Assembly (NCBI RefSeq): GCF_004912275.1
Contig: NZ_STGY01000010.1
Location: forward strand, 1-64,000
Origin: Glycomyces buryatensis
GTDB taxonomy: Bacteria; Actinomycetota; Actinomycetes; Mycobacteriales; Micromonosporaceae
DNA length: 64,000 bases
Direction of reading: 5' to 3'
The translations under genes and the position numbers were made by a program. Each line of letters opens with the position of its first letter. Position 1 is the stretch's first letter. Below the pieces are notes generated by a model. It did not search any database. It was given only the letters and a program-made list of their open reading frames with translations, and was not told the DNA's origin. Positions 29,396 to 38,179 of the stretch are shown here, one piece after another.

Positions 29396-30379
29396 ATGGC
29401 GAGCATGTCCGCTGTCAACTCCAAGATGCTCATGCTGTTCTCCGGGCGCGGTTACCCGGAACTGGCCGAGGAGATCGGCAAGCACCTCGGGGTCGCACCG
29501 ACACCGATGAGCGCTTACTCCTTCGCCAACGGCGAGCTCTTCGTCCGATATCAAGAGTCCGTGCGCGGCTGCGACGCCTTCGTCGTCCAATCGATGCCCG
29601 CGCCGATCAACGAGTGGGTCATGGAGACCCTCATCATGATCGACGCGCTCAAGCGCGGCTCCGCGAAGCGCATCACCGTGGTGCTCCCGTTCTACCCTTA
29701 CGCGCGTCAGGACAAGAAGCACCGCGGCCGCGAGCCCATTTCGGCCCGTCTCATGGCCGACATGCTCAAGACCGCCGGCGCCGACCGCATCCTCACTGTC
29801 GACCTGCACACCGCGCAGATCCAGGGCTTCTTCGACGGACCGGTGGACCACCTGTTCGCGATGGGCACCCTGGCCCGCTACGTCGAGGAGAAGTACGCCG
29901 ACCGCCAGATGGCGATCGTCTCTCCCGACACCGGCCGGGTCCGCCTGGCCGAGCGCTGGTCCGACCGCCTCGGCGGCTGCCCGATCGCGTTCGTGCACAA
30001 GACCCGCGACCCGCTCAAGCCCAACCAGGTGGTCGCGCACAAGGTGGTCGGCGACGTCGAGGGCCGCACCTGCCTGCTCATCGACGACATGATCGACACG
30101 GCCGGGACGATCGTCTCGGCCGCGGAGATGCTCAAGCAGGCGGGCGTCGACGACATCGTCATCGCCACGACGCACGGGATCATGTCCGACCCGGCCGCCG
30201 AGCGGCTCGCCGCCGCCCCGGTCTCCGAGGTCATCGTCACCAATACGCTGCCGCTGCCGAAGCAGGTCGCCGAGCTCGACAAGATCACCGTACTGTCGAT
30301 CGCACCGCTGGTCGCCAAGGCCATCTGGGAAGTCTTCAACGACGGCTCCGTCACCACGCTCTTCGGCGGCCTCTCCTAA
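29396..30379 (+). CDS. prs: Ribose-phosphate pyrophosphokinase
   Basis: PRPP synthetase makes PRPP for nucleotides, His and Trp. The 327-residue protein (with ATG 29396) shows the ATP/PRPP sites in order: NGELFVRYQESVRG, VVLPFYPYARQDKKHRGREP (flexible loop), TVDLHTAQIQGFFDGPVDH, and the PRPP loop LIDDMIDTAGTIV. A GTG at 29369 would give nine extra residues; GGGGGA nine bases before the ATG favours the shorter form. The order glmU-prs-rplY-pth is conserved in actinobacteria. Confidence 0.95.
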   Translation: MASMSAVNSKMLMLFSGRGYPELAEEIGKHLGVAPTPMSAYSFANGELFVRYQESVRGCDAFVVQSMPAPINEWVMETLIMIDALKRGSAKRITVVLPFYPYARQDKKHRGREPISARLMADMLKTAGADRILTVDLHTAQIQGFFDGPVDHLFAMGTLARYVEEKYADRQMAIVSPDTGRVRLAERWSDRLGGCPIAFVHKTRDPLKPNQVVAHKVVGDVEGRTCLLIDDMIDTAGTIVSAAEMLKQAGVDDIVIATTHGIMSDPAAERLAAAPVSEVIVTNTLPLPKQVAELDKITVLSIAPLVAKAIWEVFNDGSVTTLFGGLS

Positions 30380-30581
30380 ATCACACATCGACGCCCGTGT
30401 CGATCGGCCCGCCCCAGCCGTAGTAGGCTGGTGGGGTTGCCGACGGCGAGGGCGTCCTCGAACGGACGCCGTAATCGACGCAGAGGCGTAGGTCTTTTTC
30501 AGGGCTGCGTGCCCTTCTGAATGCCGACGTGAGCGTCGAGCGCCGCTAGAAATTATTCTTGAGAACCAGGGGAGTATTTCC
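30380..30581 (+). promoter_or_regulatory. Intergenic leader upstream of rplY
   Basis: This 202-bp gap holds two clear hairpins: CCAGCC/GGCTGG (30414-30431) and GGCGTCC/GGACGCC (30451-30470), followed by a region with TTTTT. The first could end the prs transcript; the rest may be a structured leader of the L25 gene. No known riboswitch motif is recognised. Confidence 0.35.
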
Positions 30582-31187
30582 GTGTCCGAAGTTCGTATCA
30601 GCGCAGAGCCACGCACTGACTTCGGGAAGGGCGGCGCGCGCCGTACTCGCCGGGCCGGAAAGGTCCCGGCAGTGGTCTATGGCCACGGTGAGAAGCCGCG
30701 CCACATCTCCCTTCCCGGGCTTGAGCTCGCCGCAGTCCTCCGCAAGGGCGGCCTGAACCAGCTCATCGAGGTCCAAGTAACCGACGGGAGCCGCGAGCTG
30801 GTCATCCCCAAGGACATCCAGCGCGACGCGCTCAAGGATCACATCGTCCACGCCGACCTCATCATCGTGCGTCGCGGCGAGAAGATCACCACCGATGTCT
30901 ACATCAGCTGGACCGGCGAAGTCGAGAAGGGCGGCCTGGTCGTCCACGAGCACGACTCGCTGACCGTCGAGGCTGAAGCCACCGCGATACCCGAATCCCT
31001 CGAGGTCTCCCTCGAAGGACTGGCCGTGGGCGCCCAGCGCACCGCCGGCGAAGTCGTCCTCCCCGAGGGCACCGTGCTGGTCACCGACCCGGAGACCGTC
31101 CTGGCCTCCGTGACCGTGCCGCGCGCCGAAGCCGCCGCCGAAACCGAGGCCGAAGCGGCCGAGGGCGAAACCCCCGCTGCCGAGTAA
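30582..31187 (+). CDS. rplY: 50S ribosomal protein L25/general stress protein Ctc
   Basis: L25 binds 5S rRNA. The 201-residue protein has the N-terminal L25 beta-barrel (SEVRISAEPRTDFGKGGARRTRRAGKVPAVVYGHGE, written here only as its start) and the longer C-terminal TL5/Ctc domain (about 95-185), followed by an acidic Ala/Glu tail. The GTG is preceded by GGGGAG at suitable distance. pth follows 18 bp later and is probably co-transcribed, which couples translation and peptidyl-tRNA recycling. Confidence 0.93.
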   Translation: MSEVRISAEPRTDFGKGGARRTRRAGKVPAVVYGHGEKPRHISLPGLELAAVLRKGGLNQLIEVQVTDGSRELVIPKDIQRDALKDHIVHADLIIVRRGEKITTDVYISWTGEVEKGGLVVHEHDSLTVEAEATAIPESLEVSLEGLAVGAQRTAGEVVLPEGTVLVTDPETVLASVTVPRAEAAAETEAEAAEGETPAAE

Positions 31188-31204
31188 CAGCGGAACATAT
31201 TGAC

Positions 31205-31792
31205 ATGACCGACGACTCGACGACGCTGGTCGCCGGCCTGGGCAACCCCGGGCCGAAGTACGCCGCGAACCGTCACAATGTCGGATTCATGGTCGTCGAC
31301 GCGCTTGCCCGGCGCGTCGGCGGCCGTTTCGCCGTGGCCCGCAAGGTCCGCGCCGAAGTCTGCGAGGCTCGCTTGGGGGTAGGCGGGCCTCGCCTGCTCC
31401 TCGTCAAGCCCCTGACGTTCATGAACCTCTCGGGCGAGGCCGTCGGGCCCCTGGCCCAGTACTTCGGGATCGAACCCGAGTCGGTCATCGCCGTCCACGA
31501 CGAGCTCGACATCCCCTACGGGCAGCTGCGCATCAAGCGCGGCGGCGGCGAGGGCGGCCACAACGGCCTGCGCTCGCTGTCGAAGGTGCTGGGCACCAAG
31601 GACTACGCGCGCGTGCGCTTCGGGGTCGGGCGTCCGCCCGGCCGCCAGGACGCCGCCGACTTCGTCCTCAAGGACTTCGCCAAGGCCGAGCGCGCCGATC
31701 TCGACCTCAATATCGAACTGGCGGCGGACGCGGTCGAGGCCGTCATCGAAAAAGGCGTCGAGGCCGCGCAGAACACCTTCAACGTCAAATAG
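31205..31792 (+). CDS. pth: Peptidyl-tRNA hydrolase
   Basis: Pth frees tRNA from peptidyl-tRNA dropped by the ribosome. The 195-residue protein has the signature GLGNPGPKYAANRHNVGF with the catalytic His of RHN, the loop KPLTFMNLSGEAV, the essential Asp in HDELDIPYG and GGGEGGHNGLRS. The ATG is 18 bp after rplY and has only a weak ribosome site (GCGGAAC). A short GC-rich hairpin at about 31807-31823 follows the stop but lacks a T-run. Confidence 0.94.
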   Translation: MTDDSTTLVAGLGNPGPKYAANRHNVGFMVVDALARRVGGRFAVARKVRAEVCEARLGVGGPRLLLVKPLTFMNLSGEAVGPLAQYFGIEPESVIAVHDELDIPYGQLRIKRGGGEGGHNGLRSLSKVLGTKDYARVRFGVGRPPGRQDAADFVLKDFAKAERADLDLNIELAADAVEAVIEKGVEAAQNTFNVK

Positions 31793-31948
31793 GACCGGCG
31801 TCGAGCCCCCTTTCGGCAAGGGGCCCAACCCTCCTCGGATGTAGCGCCCAATGCGGTCGGGGGTCACCGCCTCCACGGTCCCCAGCATGGTCGACGTCAC
31901 ACAGTAATCTGGCCGTCACTCTTCGTTTCCTCGTTCGTTAGATCGATT

Positions 31949-33442
31949 GTGACAGTTGTTGAGGCACAAGAGGACGTCCGGCAGTCCGATCGGCTAGGGC
32001 ACGTCTACTCGATCAATCCCTTGGGGCGCAAGTACAGCGCCCCGCCCGCCTGGCAGCGCAAATACTTCGCCGGGATCATCGCGGGCGATGTCTTCGCCGC
32101 GTTCTTCGGTGCGGCCGTGGCGTTCTTCGCCCGCTTCGGACACCTCGACGACCACAGCCGGGTCTACGCCCTCAGCCTGATCGCCCTGCCCGCCGTATGG
32201 ATCGCCGTGCTCGGCCTCTCGCGGGCCTTCGAAAGCCGCTACCTGTTCGTCGGCACCGAGGAATACCAGCGCGTGGTCAACGCCGCGATCGCCCTCACCG
32301 CGGCCGTCGCACTCGTCTCCTACGGCCTTGAACTGCCCACTTCGCGGGTATTCGTCCTCATCGCCATTCCCACGGCCGCATCAATCTCCATCGCCGGGCG
32401 TTTCGTCTGGCGCAAGTGGCTGCACCGGATGCGCAAGCGCGGCAGGTGCATGAAGCGCGTGGTCCTAGTCGGCCACGAGTCCACCGTGGCGGCGCTGATC
32501 GTGCAGTTGCGGCGCGAGCACTACCACGGCATGAAGGTGGTCGCCGCCTGTCTTCCGACCGAGCGCCCCCAAGGTGCATTGCTGGAGTTCAACACCCGGG
32601 TGCGGGGGAGCTTCGACCGGATCGCCGAGGCCGTCGCCGTCGAGCGGGCCGACACCGTGATCGTCCTGTCCTGCCCCGAGATCGACGGTACCGCACTGCG
32701 GCGCCTCGCCTGGAAACTGGAGCGCAGCGAGGTCGACCTCATCGTCGCCTCGGCACTGGTCGACGTCGCCGGGGACCGCACCACCGTCCGCCCGGTCGAC
32801 GGCCTTCCGATGCTGCACCTCGACCACGCCAACCTGACCGGCGTGCGCCGCTTCGCGAAGGAGACCGTCGACCGCATCGGCGCCGCCGCGCTCCTGCTGG
32901 CGCTCTCGCCGCTGCTGCTGACCGCGGCGTTCCTCATTCGCTGCACCTCGCCCGGCCCGGCGGTGTTCAAGCAGGAACGGATCGGCAAGAACGGCCAGCC
33001 GTTCACCATCTGGAAGTTCCGCACGATGTACACCGATGCGGAGCGGCGGCTCTCGCACCTCCAGCACCTCAACGAGACCGACGGCGTGCTGTTCAAGATG
33101 AAGGACGACCCGCGGATCACCCCGATCGGGAAGTACCTGCGCCGCTTCTCCATCGATGAGTTCCCGCAGCTGGTGAACGTGCTGCGAGGCGACATGAGCC
33201 TGGTCGGGCCGCGCCCGCCGCTGGCCGTGGAGGTCGCCGCCTACGAGGCGGACATGCGCCGCCGCCTGGTCGTCAAGCCCGGCATGACCGGGCTGTGGCA
33301 GGTCTCCGGCCGCTCCGACCTCCCGTGGGAGGAAGCGGTCCGTCTGGACCTGCGCTACGTCGAGCACTGGACGCTGTCGTTGGACTTCGTGATCCTGCTG
33401 CGCACCGTGAGCGCGATCCTGCGCCCGCAGGGGGCGTACTGA
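31949..33442 (+). CDS. Polyprenyl-phosphate sugar-1-phosphate transferase
   Basis: The enzyme starts cell-surface polysaccharide synthesis by moving a sugar-1-phosphate from UDP-sugar to undecaprenyl phosphate. The 497-residue protein has about four N-terminal membrane helices (to residue 160), a soluble nucleotide-binding-like region (about 165-290), one re-entrant helix (about 305-330, AAALLLALSPLLLTAAFLI), and the bacterial sugar transferase domain: FKQERIGKNGQPFTIWKFRTM, RRFSIDEFPQLVNVLRGDMSLVGPRPP and PGMTGLWQVSGRS. The sugar is unknown. It stands alone, with no adjacent glycosyltransferases. Confidence 0.88.
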   Translation: MTVVEAQEDVRQSDRLGHVYSINPLGRKYSAPPAWQRKYFAGIIAGDVFAAFFGAAVAFFARFGHLDDHSRVYALSLIALPAVWIAVLGLSRAFESRYLFVGTEEYQRVVNAAIALTAAVALVSYGLELPTSRVFVLIAIPTAASISIAGRFVWRKWLHRMRKRGRCMKRVVLVGHESTVAALIVQLRREHYHGMKVVAACLPTERPQGALLEFNTRVRGSFDRIAEAVAVERADTVIVLSCPEIDGTALRRLAWKLERSEVDLIVASALVDVAGDRTTVRPVDGLPMLHLDHANLTGVRRFAKETVDRIGAAALLLALSPLLLTAAFLIRCTSPGPAVFKQERIGKNGQPFTIWKFRTMYTDAERRLSHLQHLNETDGVLFKMKDDPRITPIGKYLRRFSIDEFPQLVNVLRGDMSLVGPRPPLAVEVAAYEADMRRRLVVKPGMTGLWQVSGRSDLPWEEAVRLDLRYVEHWTLSLDFVILLRTVSAILRPQGAY

Positions 33443-33617
33443 CGCGCTGTCCCACGGGGCCGGGTGTGTCGGCGACCAAGCGCCCCCGCTCCTGGCGAAG
33501 CTCGCGAGCCATGAATTGGCGGTGCGACAGTGACTCGAGGGTCCGACAGCGTGAGGGAGGAGCACCGTGACGAACCCGCGAGTTGCTCCCATTTCGCGGG
33601 ATTTTCTGGCCCAGCAT

Positions 33618-33646
33618 TTGGACGCAATTGGGACGCAGCGTAGACT
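33618..33646 (+). promoter_or_regulatory. Promoter of cysQ (leaderless)
   Basis: TTGGAC (33618-33623) and TAGACT (33641-33646) are spaced by 17 bp. The predicted start, near 33653, coincides with the ATG at 33654, and no ribosome site is present, so the transcript is probably leaderless. Confidence 0.6.
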
Positions 33647-33653
33647 GACCGGC

Positions 33654-34478
33654 ATGCATGACGCCCCTGGCTCCGCATCCGCGACCGGAGCCCCCACCGC
33701 CACGCCCCAGGCCGCCGACGCCTACGACGTGGGGTTCGCCGCCGAACTGGCCCACGGTGCGGGGGAACTGCTCCTCGAGCTCAGGGACGAACTCGGCTTC
33801 GACGACCCCAAGGCGCTCAAGGCCGCCGGGGACCGCCGGGCCGACGACTACCTGCTCGGCCGCCTCGCGGCCGAGCGCCCCGGCGACGCCGTGCTCTCCG
33901 AGGAGGGCAAGGGCGAGCAGGGCCGCGTCGGCACCGCCCGCCTCGACGCCGACCGGGTCTGGATCATCGACCCGCTCGACGGCACCCGCGAGTACTCCGA
34001 AGCAGGACGCGACGACTGGGCCGTGCACGTCGCCCTGTGGCAGCGGGGCCTCGGCCTCACCGCCGCGGCCGTCGCCCTCCCCGCAGAGGGTGTGACGTTG
34101 CGCACCGACGCGCTTTACGAGGTCCCCGAAGCCCGCGCCGGGAAGCCCCGGATCGCCGTGTCCCGCACCAGGCCCCCGGCCGAGGCCGAGGCCGTCGCGG
34201 CGGCCATCGGCGCCGAACTCGTCCCGATGGGCTCCGCCGGCGCCAAGGTCATGGCCGTCGTCGCCGGTACAGTGGATGCTTATGTGCACTCCGGCGGGCA
34301 GTTCGAGTGGGACTCCGCCGCACCAGTGGCGGTGGCCCTCGCCTCGGACTGGCACGCCTCGCGGATCGACGGCGCTCCGCTGCGGTACAACAACGCCGAC
34401 CCGTACCTGCCGGACCTCCTGGTCTGCCGCCCCGACCTGGCCGGGCCCGCGCTAAAGGCCATCGCCGAAACGCACTGA
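33654..34478 (+). CDS. cysQ: 3'(2'),5'-bisphosphate nucleotidase CysQ
   Basis: CysQ removes the toxic by-product PAP (3'-phosphoadenosine 5'-phosphate) of sulfate activation. The 274-residue protein belongs to the inositol-monophosphatase fold: [13 protein letters not shown] carries the metal-binding D-P-L-D-G-T, an earlier LSEEG Glu is another ligand, and [17 protein letters not shown] has the W-D-x-A-A-P motif. The ATG at 33654 sits at the end of a TTGGAC-17-TAGACT promoter. cysD and cysN follow, giving a sulfur-assimilation group. Confidence 0.88.
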   Translation: MHDAPGSASATGAPTATPQAADAYDVGFAAELAHGAGELLLELRDELGFDDPKALKAAGDRRADDYLLGRLAAERPGDAVLSEEGKGEQGRVGTARLDADRVWIIDPLDGTREYSEAGRDDWAVHVALWQRGLGLTAAAVALPAEGVTLRTDALYEVPEARAGKPRIAVSRTRPPAEAEAVAAAIGAELVPMGSAGAKVMAVVAGTVDAYVHSGGQFEWDSAAPVAVALASDWHASRIDGAPLRYNNADPYLPDLLVCRPDLAGPALKAIAETH

Positions 34479-34554
34479 CCGACCGGTTCCGACCGGACCC
34501 GATGAGAAACGAACCCACCCCGAACGGGGTCGAGCTGAGAGGAGTACTGCGCCG

Positions 34555-35457
34555 GTGAGCGACTACCGCATCAGCCATCTCGCCGCGCTGGAGGCCGAGG
34601 CGATCTTCATCTTCCGTGAGGTCGCAGCCACCTGTCAGCGCCCAGTACTGCTCTTCTCCGGGGGCAAGGACTCCATCGTCATGCTCCACCTGGCGCAGAA
34701 GGCGTTCGCGCCCGCGCCGGTGCCCTTCCCGGTCATGCACGTCGACACCGGGCAGAACTTCGCCGAGGTCATCGACTACCGCGACCGAAGAGTCGCCGAG
34801 ACAGGCGTCCAGCTCCTGGTCGCCTCCGTGCAGGACGCGATCGACCGCGGCATGGTCACCGAGCCGCCGGACGGGACCCGCAACCGGATCCAGACCCCGG
34901 TGCTGCTCGAGGCCGCCGAGAAGTACCAGTTCGACGCGCTCTTCGGCGGCGCCCGCCGCGACGAAGAGAAGGCCCGCGCCAAGGAGCGCGTGTTCTCCTT
35001 CCGCGACGACTTCGGCCAGTGGGACCCCAAGAACCAGCGCCCCGAACTGTGGAACCTGTACAACGGCCGGGTCCACCCGGGCGAGCAGATCCGCGTGTTC
35101 CCGCTGTCGAACTGGACCGAGCTGGACGTGTGGCGCTACATCGGCGAGCAGGACATCGAGCTCCCCGACGTGTACTTCGCCGCCGAGCGCGAGGTCGTCG
35201 AGCGCGACGGCATGCTCTACGCCGTCAACGAGTTCATCACCCCGAGGGACGGCGAGCAGGTCTTCACCGAGAAGGTCCGCTACCGCACCGTCGGCGACGC
35301 GAACCTGACCGCCGGGGTCCGCTCCGACGCGACCACCGTCGACCAGATCATCGTCGAGGTCGCCGCGACCCGCATCACCGAGCGCGGCGCGACCCGGGGC
35401 GACGACAAGACCTCCGAGGCCGCGATGGAAGACCGCAAACGGGAAGGCTACTTCTAA
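34555..35457 (+). CDS. cysD: Sulfate adenylyltransferase subunit 2
   Basis: CysD is the catalytic subunit of ATP sulfurylase, making APS from sulfate and ATP with GTP energy from CysN. The 300-residue protein carries the PP-loop SGGKDS and the family's VMHVDTGQNF, GGARRDEEKARAKERVFSFRD, RVFPLSNWTELDVWRYI blocks, and ends with RKREGYF. It begins with a GTG (AGAGGAG upstream). The TAA shares one base with the cysN ATG (TAATG). No cysC or cysH is in the window. Confidence 0.95.
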   Translation: MSDYRISHLAALEAEAIFIFREVAATCQRPVLLFSGGKDSIVMLHLAQKAFAPAPVPFPVMHVDTGQNFAEVIDYRDRRVAETGVQLLVASVQDAIDRGMVTEPPDGTRNRIQTPVLLEAAEKYQFDALFGGARRDEEKARAKERVFSFRDDFGQWDPKNQRPELWNLYNGRVHPGEQIRVFPLSNWTELDVWRYIGEQDIELPDVYFAAEREVVERDGMLYAVNEFITPRDGEQVFTEKVRYRTVGDANLTAGVRSDATTVDQIIVEVAATRITERGATRGDDKTSEAAMEDRKREGYF

Positions 35458-36746
35458 TGACGGACGCCGCCACCTTGACTCCCGAGGCCGACGAGGAAGC
35501 CACCGAGCTGCTGCGCTTCGCCACCGCCGGCAGCGTCGACGACGGCAAGTCCACCCTCATCGGGCGCCTGCTGTACGACACGAAGACGCTGTTCGAGGAC
35601 CAGTGGGACGCCGTCGAGGCCGTCAGCGCCGGACGCGGTGACGAGTACACCGACCTGGCGCTGCTCACCGACGGACTGCGTTCCGAGCGCGAGCAGGGCA
35701 TCACGATCGACGTGGCCTACCGCTACTTCGCGACGCCACACCGCAAGTTCATCATCGCCGACACCCCCGGGCACATCCAGTACACCCGCAACATGGTCAC
35801 CGGCGCTTCGACCGCCGACCTGGCGCTGATCCTGGTCGACGCCCGCAAGGGCCTGGTCGAGCAGTCCCGGCGCCACGCGTTCCTGTGCTCGCTGCTGCGG
35901 GTCCCGCACGTGGTGCTGTGCGTCAACAAGATGGACCTAGTCGACTACGACGAGGAGGTCTTCAAGCAGATCGAGAAGGAGTTCTGCTCCTTCGCGACCA
36001 AGCTCGAAGTCCCCGACCTGACGGTCATCCCGATCTCGGCGCTCAAGGGCGACAACGTCGTCAACCGCTCCGAGCACATGGACTGGTATCAGGGCCCGAG
36101 CCTGCTCCACCACCTGGAGAAGGTCCACATCGCTTCGGACCGCAACCTGGTGGACGTGCGTTTCCCGGTCCAGCACGTGATCCGGCCGCACTCGTCCGAC
36201 CTGCACGACTACCGCGGCTACGCCGGCCAGATCGCCTCGGGCGTCATGAAGCCCGGCGACGAGGTCATGGTGCTGCCGAGCGGTTTCACCTCGCGGATCG
36301 CCTCGATCGAGACCGCCGACGGCCCGCTTGACGAGGCCTTCCCGCCGCTCAGCGTCACCGTGCGTCTCGAGGACGAGCTCGACGTGTCGCGCGGCGACAT
36401 GCTGTGCCGCCCGGGCAACCAGCCACGCGTGTCGCAGGACATCGAGGCGATGGTCTGCTGGATGGATGAGGCGCGGCCGCTGCGGCTGCGCGGCAAGTAC
36501 GCAATCAAGCACACCACGGCCGACGTGCGAGCGGTCGTGAAGGACGTCCAGTACCAGCTCGACGTGAACACGCTGCACCGTGACGAGTCGGCGAACGAGT
36601 TGAAGCTCAACGAGATCGGGCGCGTGACGCTGCGGACGACCAAGCCGCTGCTGTGCGACGACTACCGTCGCAACCGCGAGACCGGCGGGTTCATCATCAT
36701 CGATGAATCCGACAACCGCACCGTGGGCGCCGGCATCATCGTCTGA
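35457..36746 (+). CDS. cysN: Sulfate adenylyltransferase subunit 1 (GTPase)
   Basis: CysN is the regulatory GTPase of ATP sulfurylase. The 429-residue protein has the EF-Tu-like G-domain: GSVDDGKSTL, IADTPGHIQYTRNM, VNKMDLVDY, and a beta-barrel C-terminal part (about 235-429). There is no APS-kinase (CysC) fusion, unlike many relatives of over 600 residues. It starts at the cysD stop. A strong hairpin follows the gene. Confidence 0.95.
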   Translation: MTDAATLTPEADEEATELLRFATAGSVDDGKSTLIGRLLYDTKTLFEDQWDAVEAVSAGRGDEYTDLALLTDGLRSEREQGITIDVAYRYFATPHRKFIIADTPGHIQYTRNMVTGASTADLALILVDARKGLVEQSRRHAFLCSLLRVPHVVLCVNKMDLVDYDEEVFKQIEKEFCSFATKLEVPDLTVIPISALKGDNVVNRSEHMDWYQGPSLLHHLEKVHIASDRNLVDVRFPVQHVIRPHSSDLHDYRGYAGQIASGVMKPGDEVMVLPSGFTSRIASIETADGPLDEAFPPLSVTVRLEDELDVSRGDMLCRPGNQPRVSQDIEAMVCWMDEARPLRLRGKYAIKHTTADVRAVVKDVQYQLDVNTLHRDESANELKLNEIGRVTLRTTKPLLCDDYRRNRETGGFIIIDESDNRTVGAGIIV

Positions 36747-36760
36747 GAGAAGCTTGCATT

Positions 36761-36795
36761 TTCGGGGGGCCGGAGCATCGCTCCGGCCCCCCGAA
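36761..36795. terminator. Bidirectional hairpin between cysN and the YjbR gene
   Basis: TTCGGGGGGCCGGAGC (36761-36776) pairs perfectly with GCTCCGGCCCCCCGAA (36780-36795), a 16-bp stem with a 3-base loop. It lies between two convergent genes. AT-rich flanks are short, so it should act through the hairpin, possibly in both directions. Confidence 0.8.
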
Positions 36796-36882
36796 CTTGT
36801 CACACCATCGGCATACACTTGCGTCCAGGGGTCCCTTGGGCCGGATATTTTACGAAATAACGGGATTCGTCGCCTTTGCCGG

Positions 36883-37230
36883 TCATTCGCCGGCGGCCTC
36901 GTAGGCCTTGCGGACTCTGGCCGGGGCCTTGAGGAACCAGGCGTCCTCCACGATCTCTTCCAGGCGCCGGACCTTGATCTTGTCCAGGTCGATCAGGATC
37001 ATCGCGTAGCCGTCGTAGTGCGGCGTCGTGTAGAACGCCGGGTCGCCCTCCGCGAGCAGGGCCTCTTTCTCACTCGGATCGCAGGCGATCGCCAGCCCGC
37101 CCTCCGCCTCGGACCGCAGGCGCGCGAAGAACTTGCCCCCCACCCGCAGCGACGGCGTGTTCCAGTGAGTGCCCTCCTCGACCTGCGGAAACCGCTGCGC
37201 GATCGCCACGACGTCATCCCATGTCGGCAT
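36883..37230 (-). CDS. MmcQ/YjbR-family protein
   Basis: I chose the ATG at 37230 (GGGAG eight bases upstream), giving 115 residues; a longer frame to 37359 would add an Arg/Pro-rich stretch without a ribosome site. The YjbR (CyaY-like fold) domain spans almost all of it: WDDVVAIAQRFPQVEEG, HWNTPSLRVGGKFFARL, and a C-terminal IVEDAWFLKAPARVRKAYEAA. The family is described as DNA-binding-like, but its role is not established. It stands apart from the cysN operon and converges with it. Confidence 0.8.
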   Translation of the reverse strand: MPTWDDVVAIAQRFPQVEEGTHWNTPSLRVGGKFFARLRSEAEGGLAIACDPSEKEALLAEGDPAFYTTPHYDGYAMILIDLDKIKVRRLEEIVEDAWFLKAPARVRKAYEAAGE

Positions 37231-37372
37231 TCGATGCTCCCTTCGCTCCACTTCATGGTGGGGCACGGGACCGACACTGGGATCGCTACGACCACTCCGA
37301 GGTTCGAAGATCCGGTCAGCGGCGCGGCCGCGGGCCGCGTCGTCGCGAGGCGCGGGCACCGCGCCCGGGGGA

Positions 37373-38170
37373 TTACGGGTTGATCCACTCCGCGATCGAG
37401 ATGAGGCTGGCCGCCGAGGCGCCGAGCACCGCCAGCGCCACCACCGTGGCCGCCAGCAACCGCAACGGCATGTGGGTCCAGTCCGGTCCCATCTGCTTGC
37501 GCCGCGCGGGCATGTTCCGCGACAGTTCGCTCTGGCGTGATTCGACCGCCGGGGGCAGATCCGCCTTCTCCTCCACCGGAGGCGCGGTGCGGGGGAGTAG
37601 CTGCGTCTCGCCGGTGAGGCCGTTGACGTTCACCTGGTCGATCTGGACCGTGATCGGGCCGACCGAGCCGCGCATGCCGTCGCCCACGCGGGCGAATTGA
37701 GCCGTGTCGTCGCCGCGGGACCGGCGGCCCGCGTTCGGTCCGCCGTTCGGTTCGCTTTGCGGGTCGCCGAGCGGACCAGTTTGCGGGCCGCTATACGGTT
37801 CGCTCTTCGGTGCGGCGTATGGGTTCTGCGGTGCGCCGTATTGGTCACTCGGCTGTCCGCCGTACGGGGGCTGCTGCGCGCCGCTGTACGGGTCGGCTTG
37901 CGGGGCAGCCGGGTTGGGATTTTCCCAGCCGTTCGAGGGCGCGCTCGGCCCCCAGGCCGGTCGGGGTTCGCTGTGGGTGCGCTGCGAGGTCGAGGGGCTC
38001 CAGACCCGATCCGGATCGGCCGGGGCTCTGCGCAGGTTCGCATTGGCATCGGCGTCGACTTGGACGGTCCGGCGTTCGCCGGTGCCGCGGACGCCGTCAC
38101 CGACCTCGGGCAGTTCACCCGTGGTCGGGTGAGAAGGATGGCCGTAGCTCGGGCCCCACCCGTGGCTCAT
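37373..38170 (-). CDS. Pro/Gln/Tyr-rich protein with C-terminal membrane anchor
   Basis: The 265-residue protein is of unknown function. The first 130 residues are polar, with Pro/Gln/Tyr/Gly-rich stretches; two segments (VGDGVRGTGERRTVQVD and VGDGMRGSVGPITVQID) share a visible pattern, an internal repeat. A transmembrane helix near 237-257 (LLAATVVALAVLGASAASLI) ends the protein, so it is C-terminally anchored with most of the chain in the cytoplasm. It starts nine bases after the DUF305 stop and shares its operon. Confidence 0.65.
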   Translation of the reverse strand: MSHGWGPSYGHPSHPTTGELPEVGDGVRGTGERRTVQVDADANANLRRAPADPDRVWSPSTSQRTHSEPRPAWGPSAPSNGWENPNPAAPQADPYSGAQQPPYGGQPSDQYGAPQNPYAAPKSEPYSGPQTGPLGDPQSEPNGGPNAGRRSRGDDTAQFARVGDGMRGSVGPITVQIDQVNVNGLTGETQLLPRTAPPVEEKADLPPAVESRQSELSRNMPARRKQMGPDWTHMPLRLLAATVVALAVLGASAASLISIAEWINP

Positions 38171-38179
38171 CGAAGGCCT

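Noticed and set aside
28283-30616. Open frame of about 780 codons antisense to glmU and prs
   Set aside because: Both genes on the other strand have intact catalytic motifs; this frame has none.
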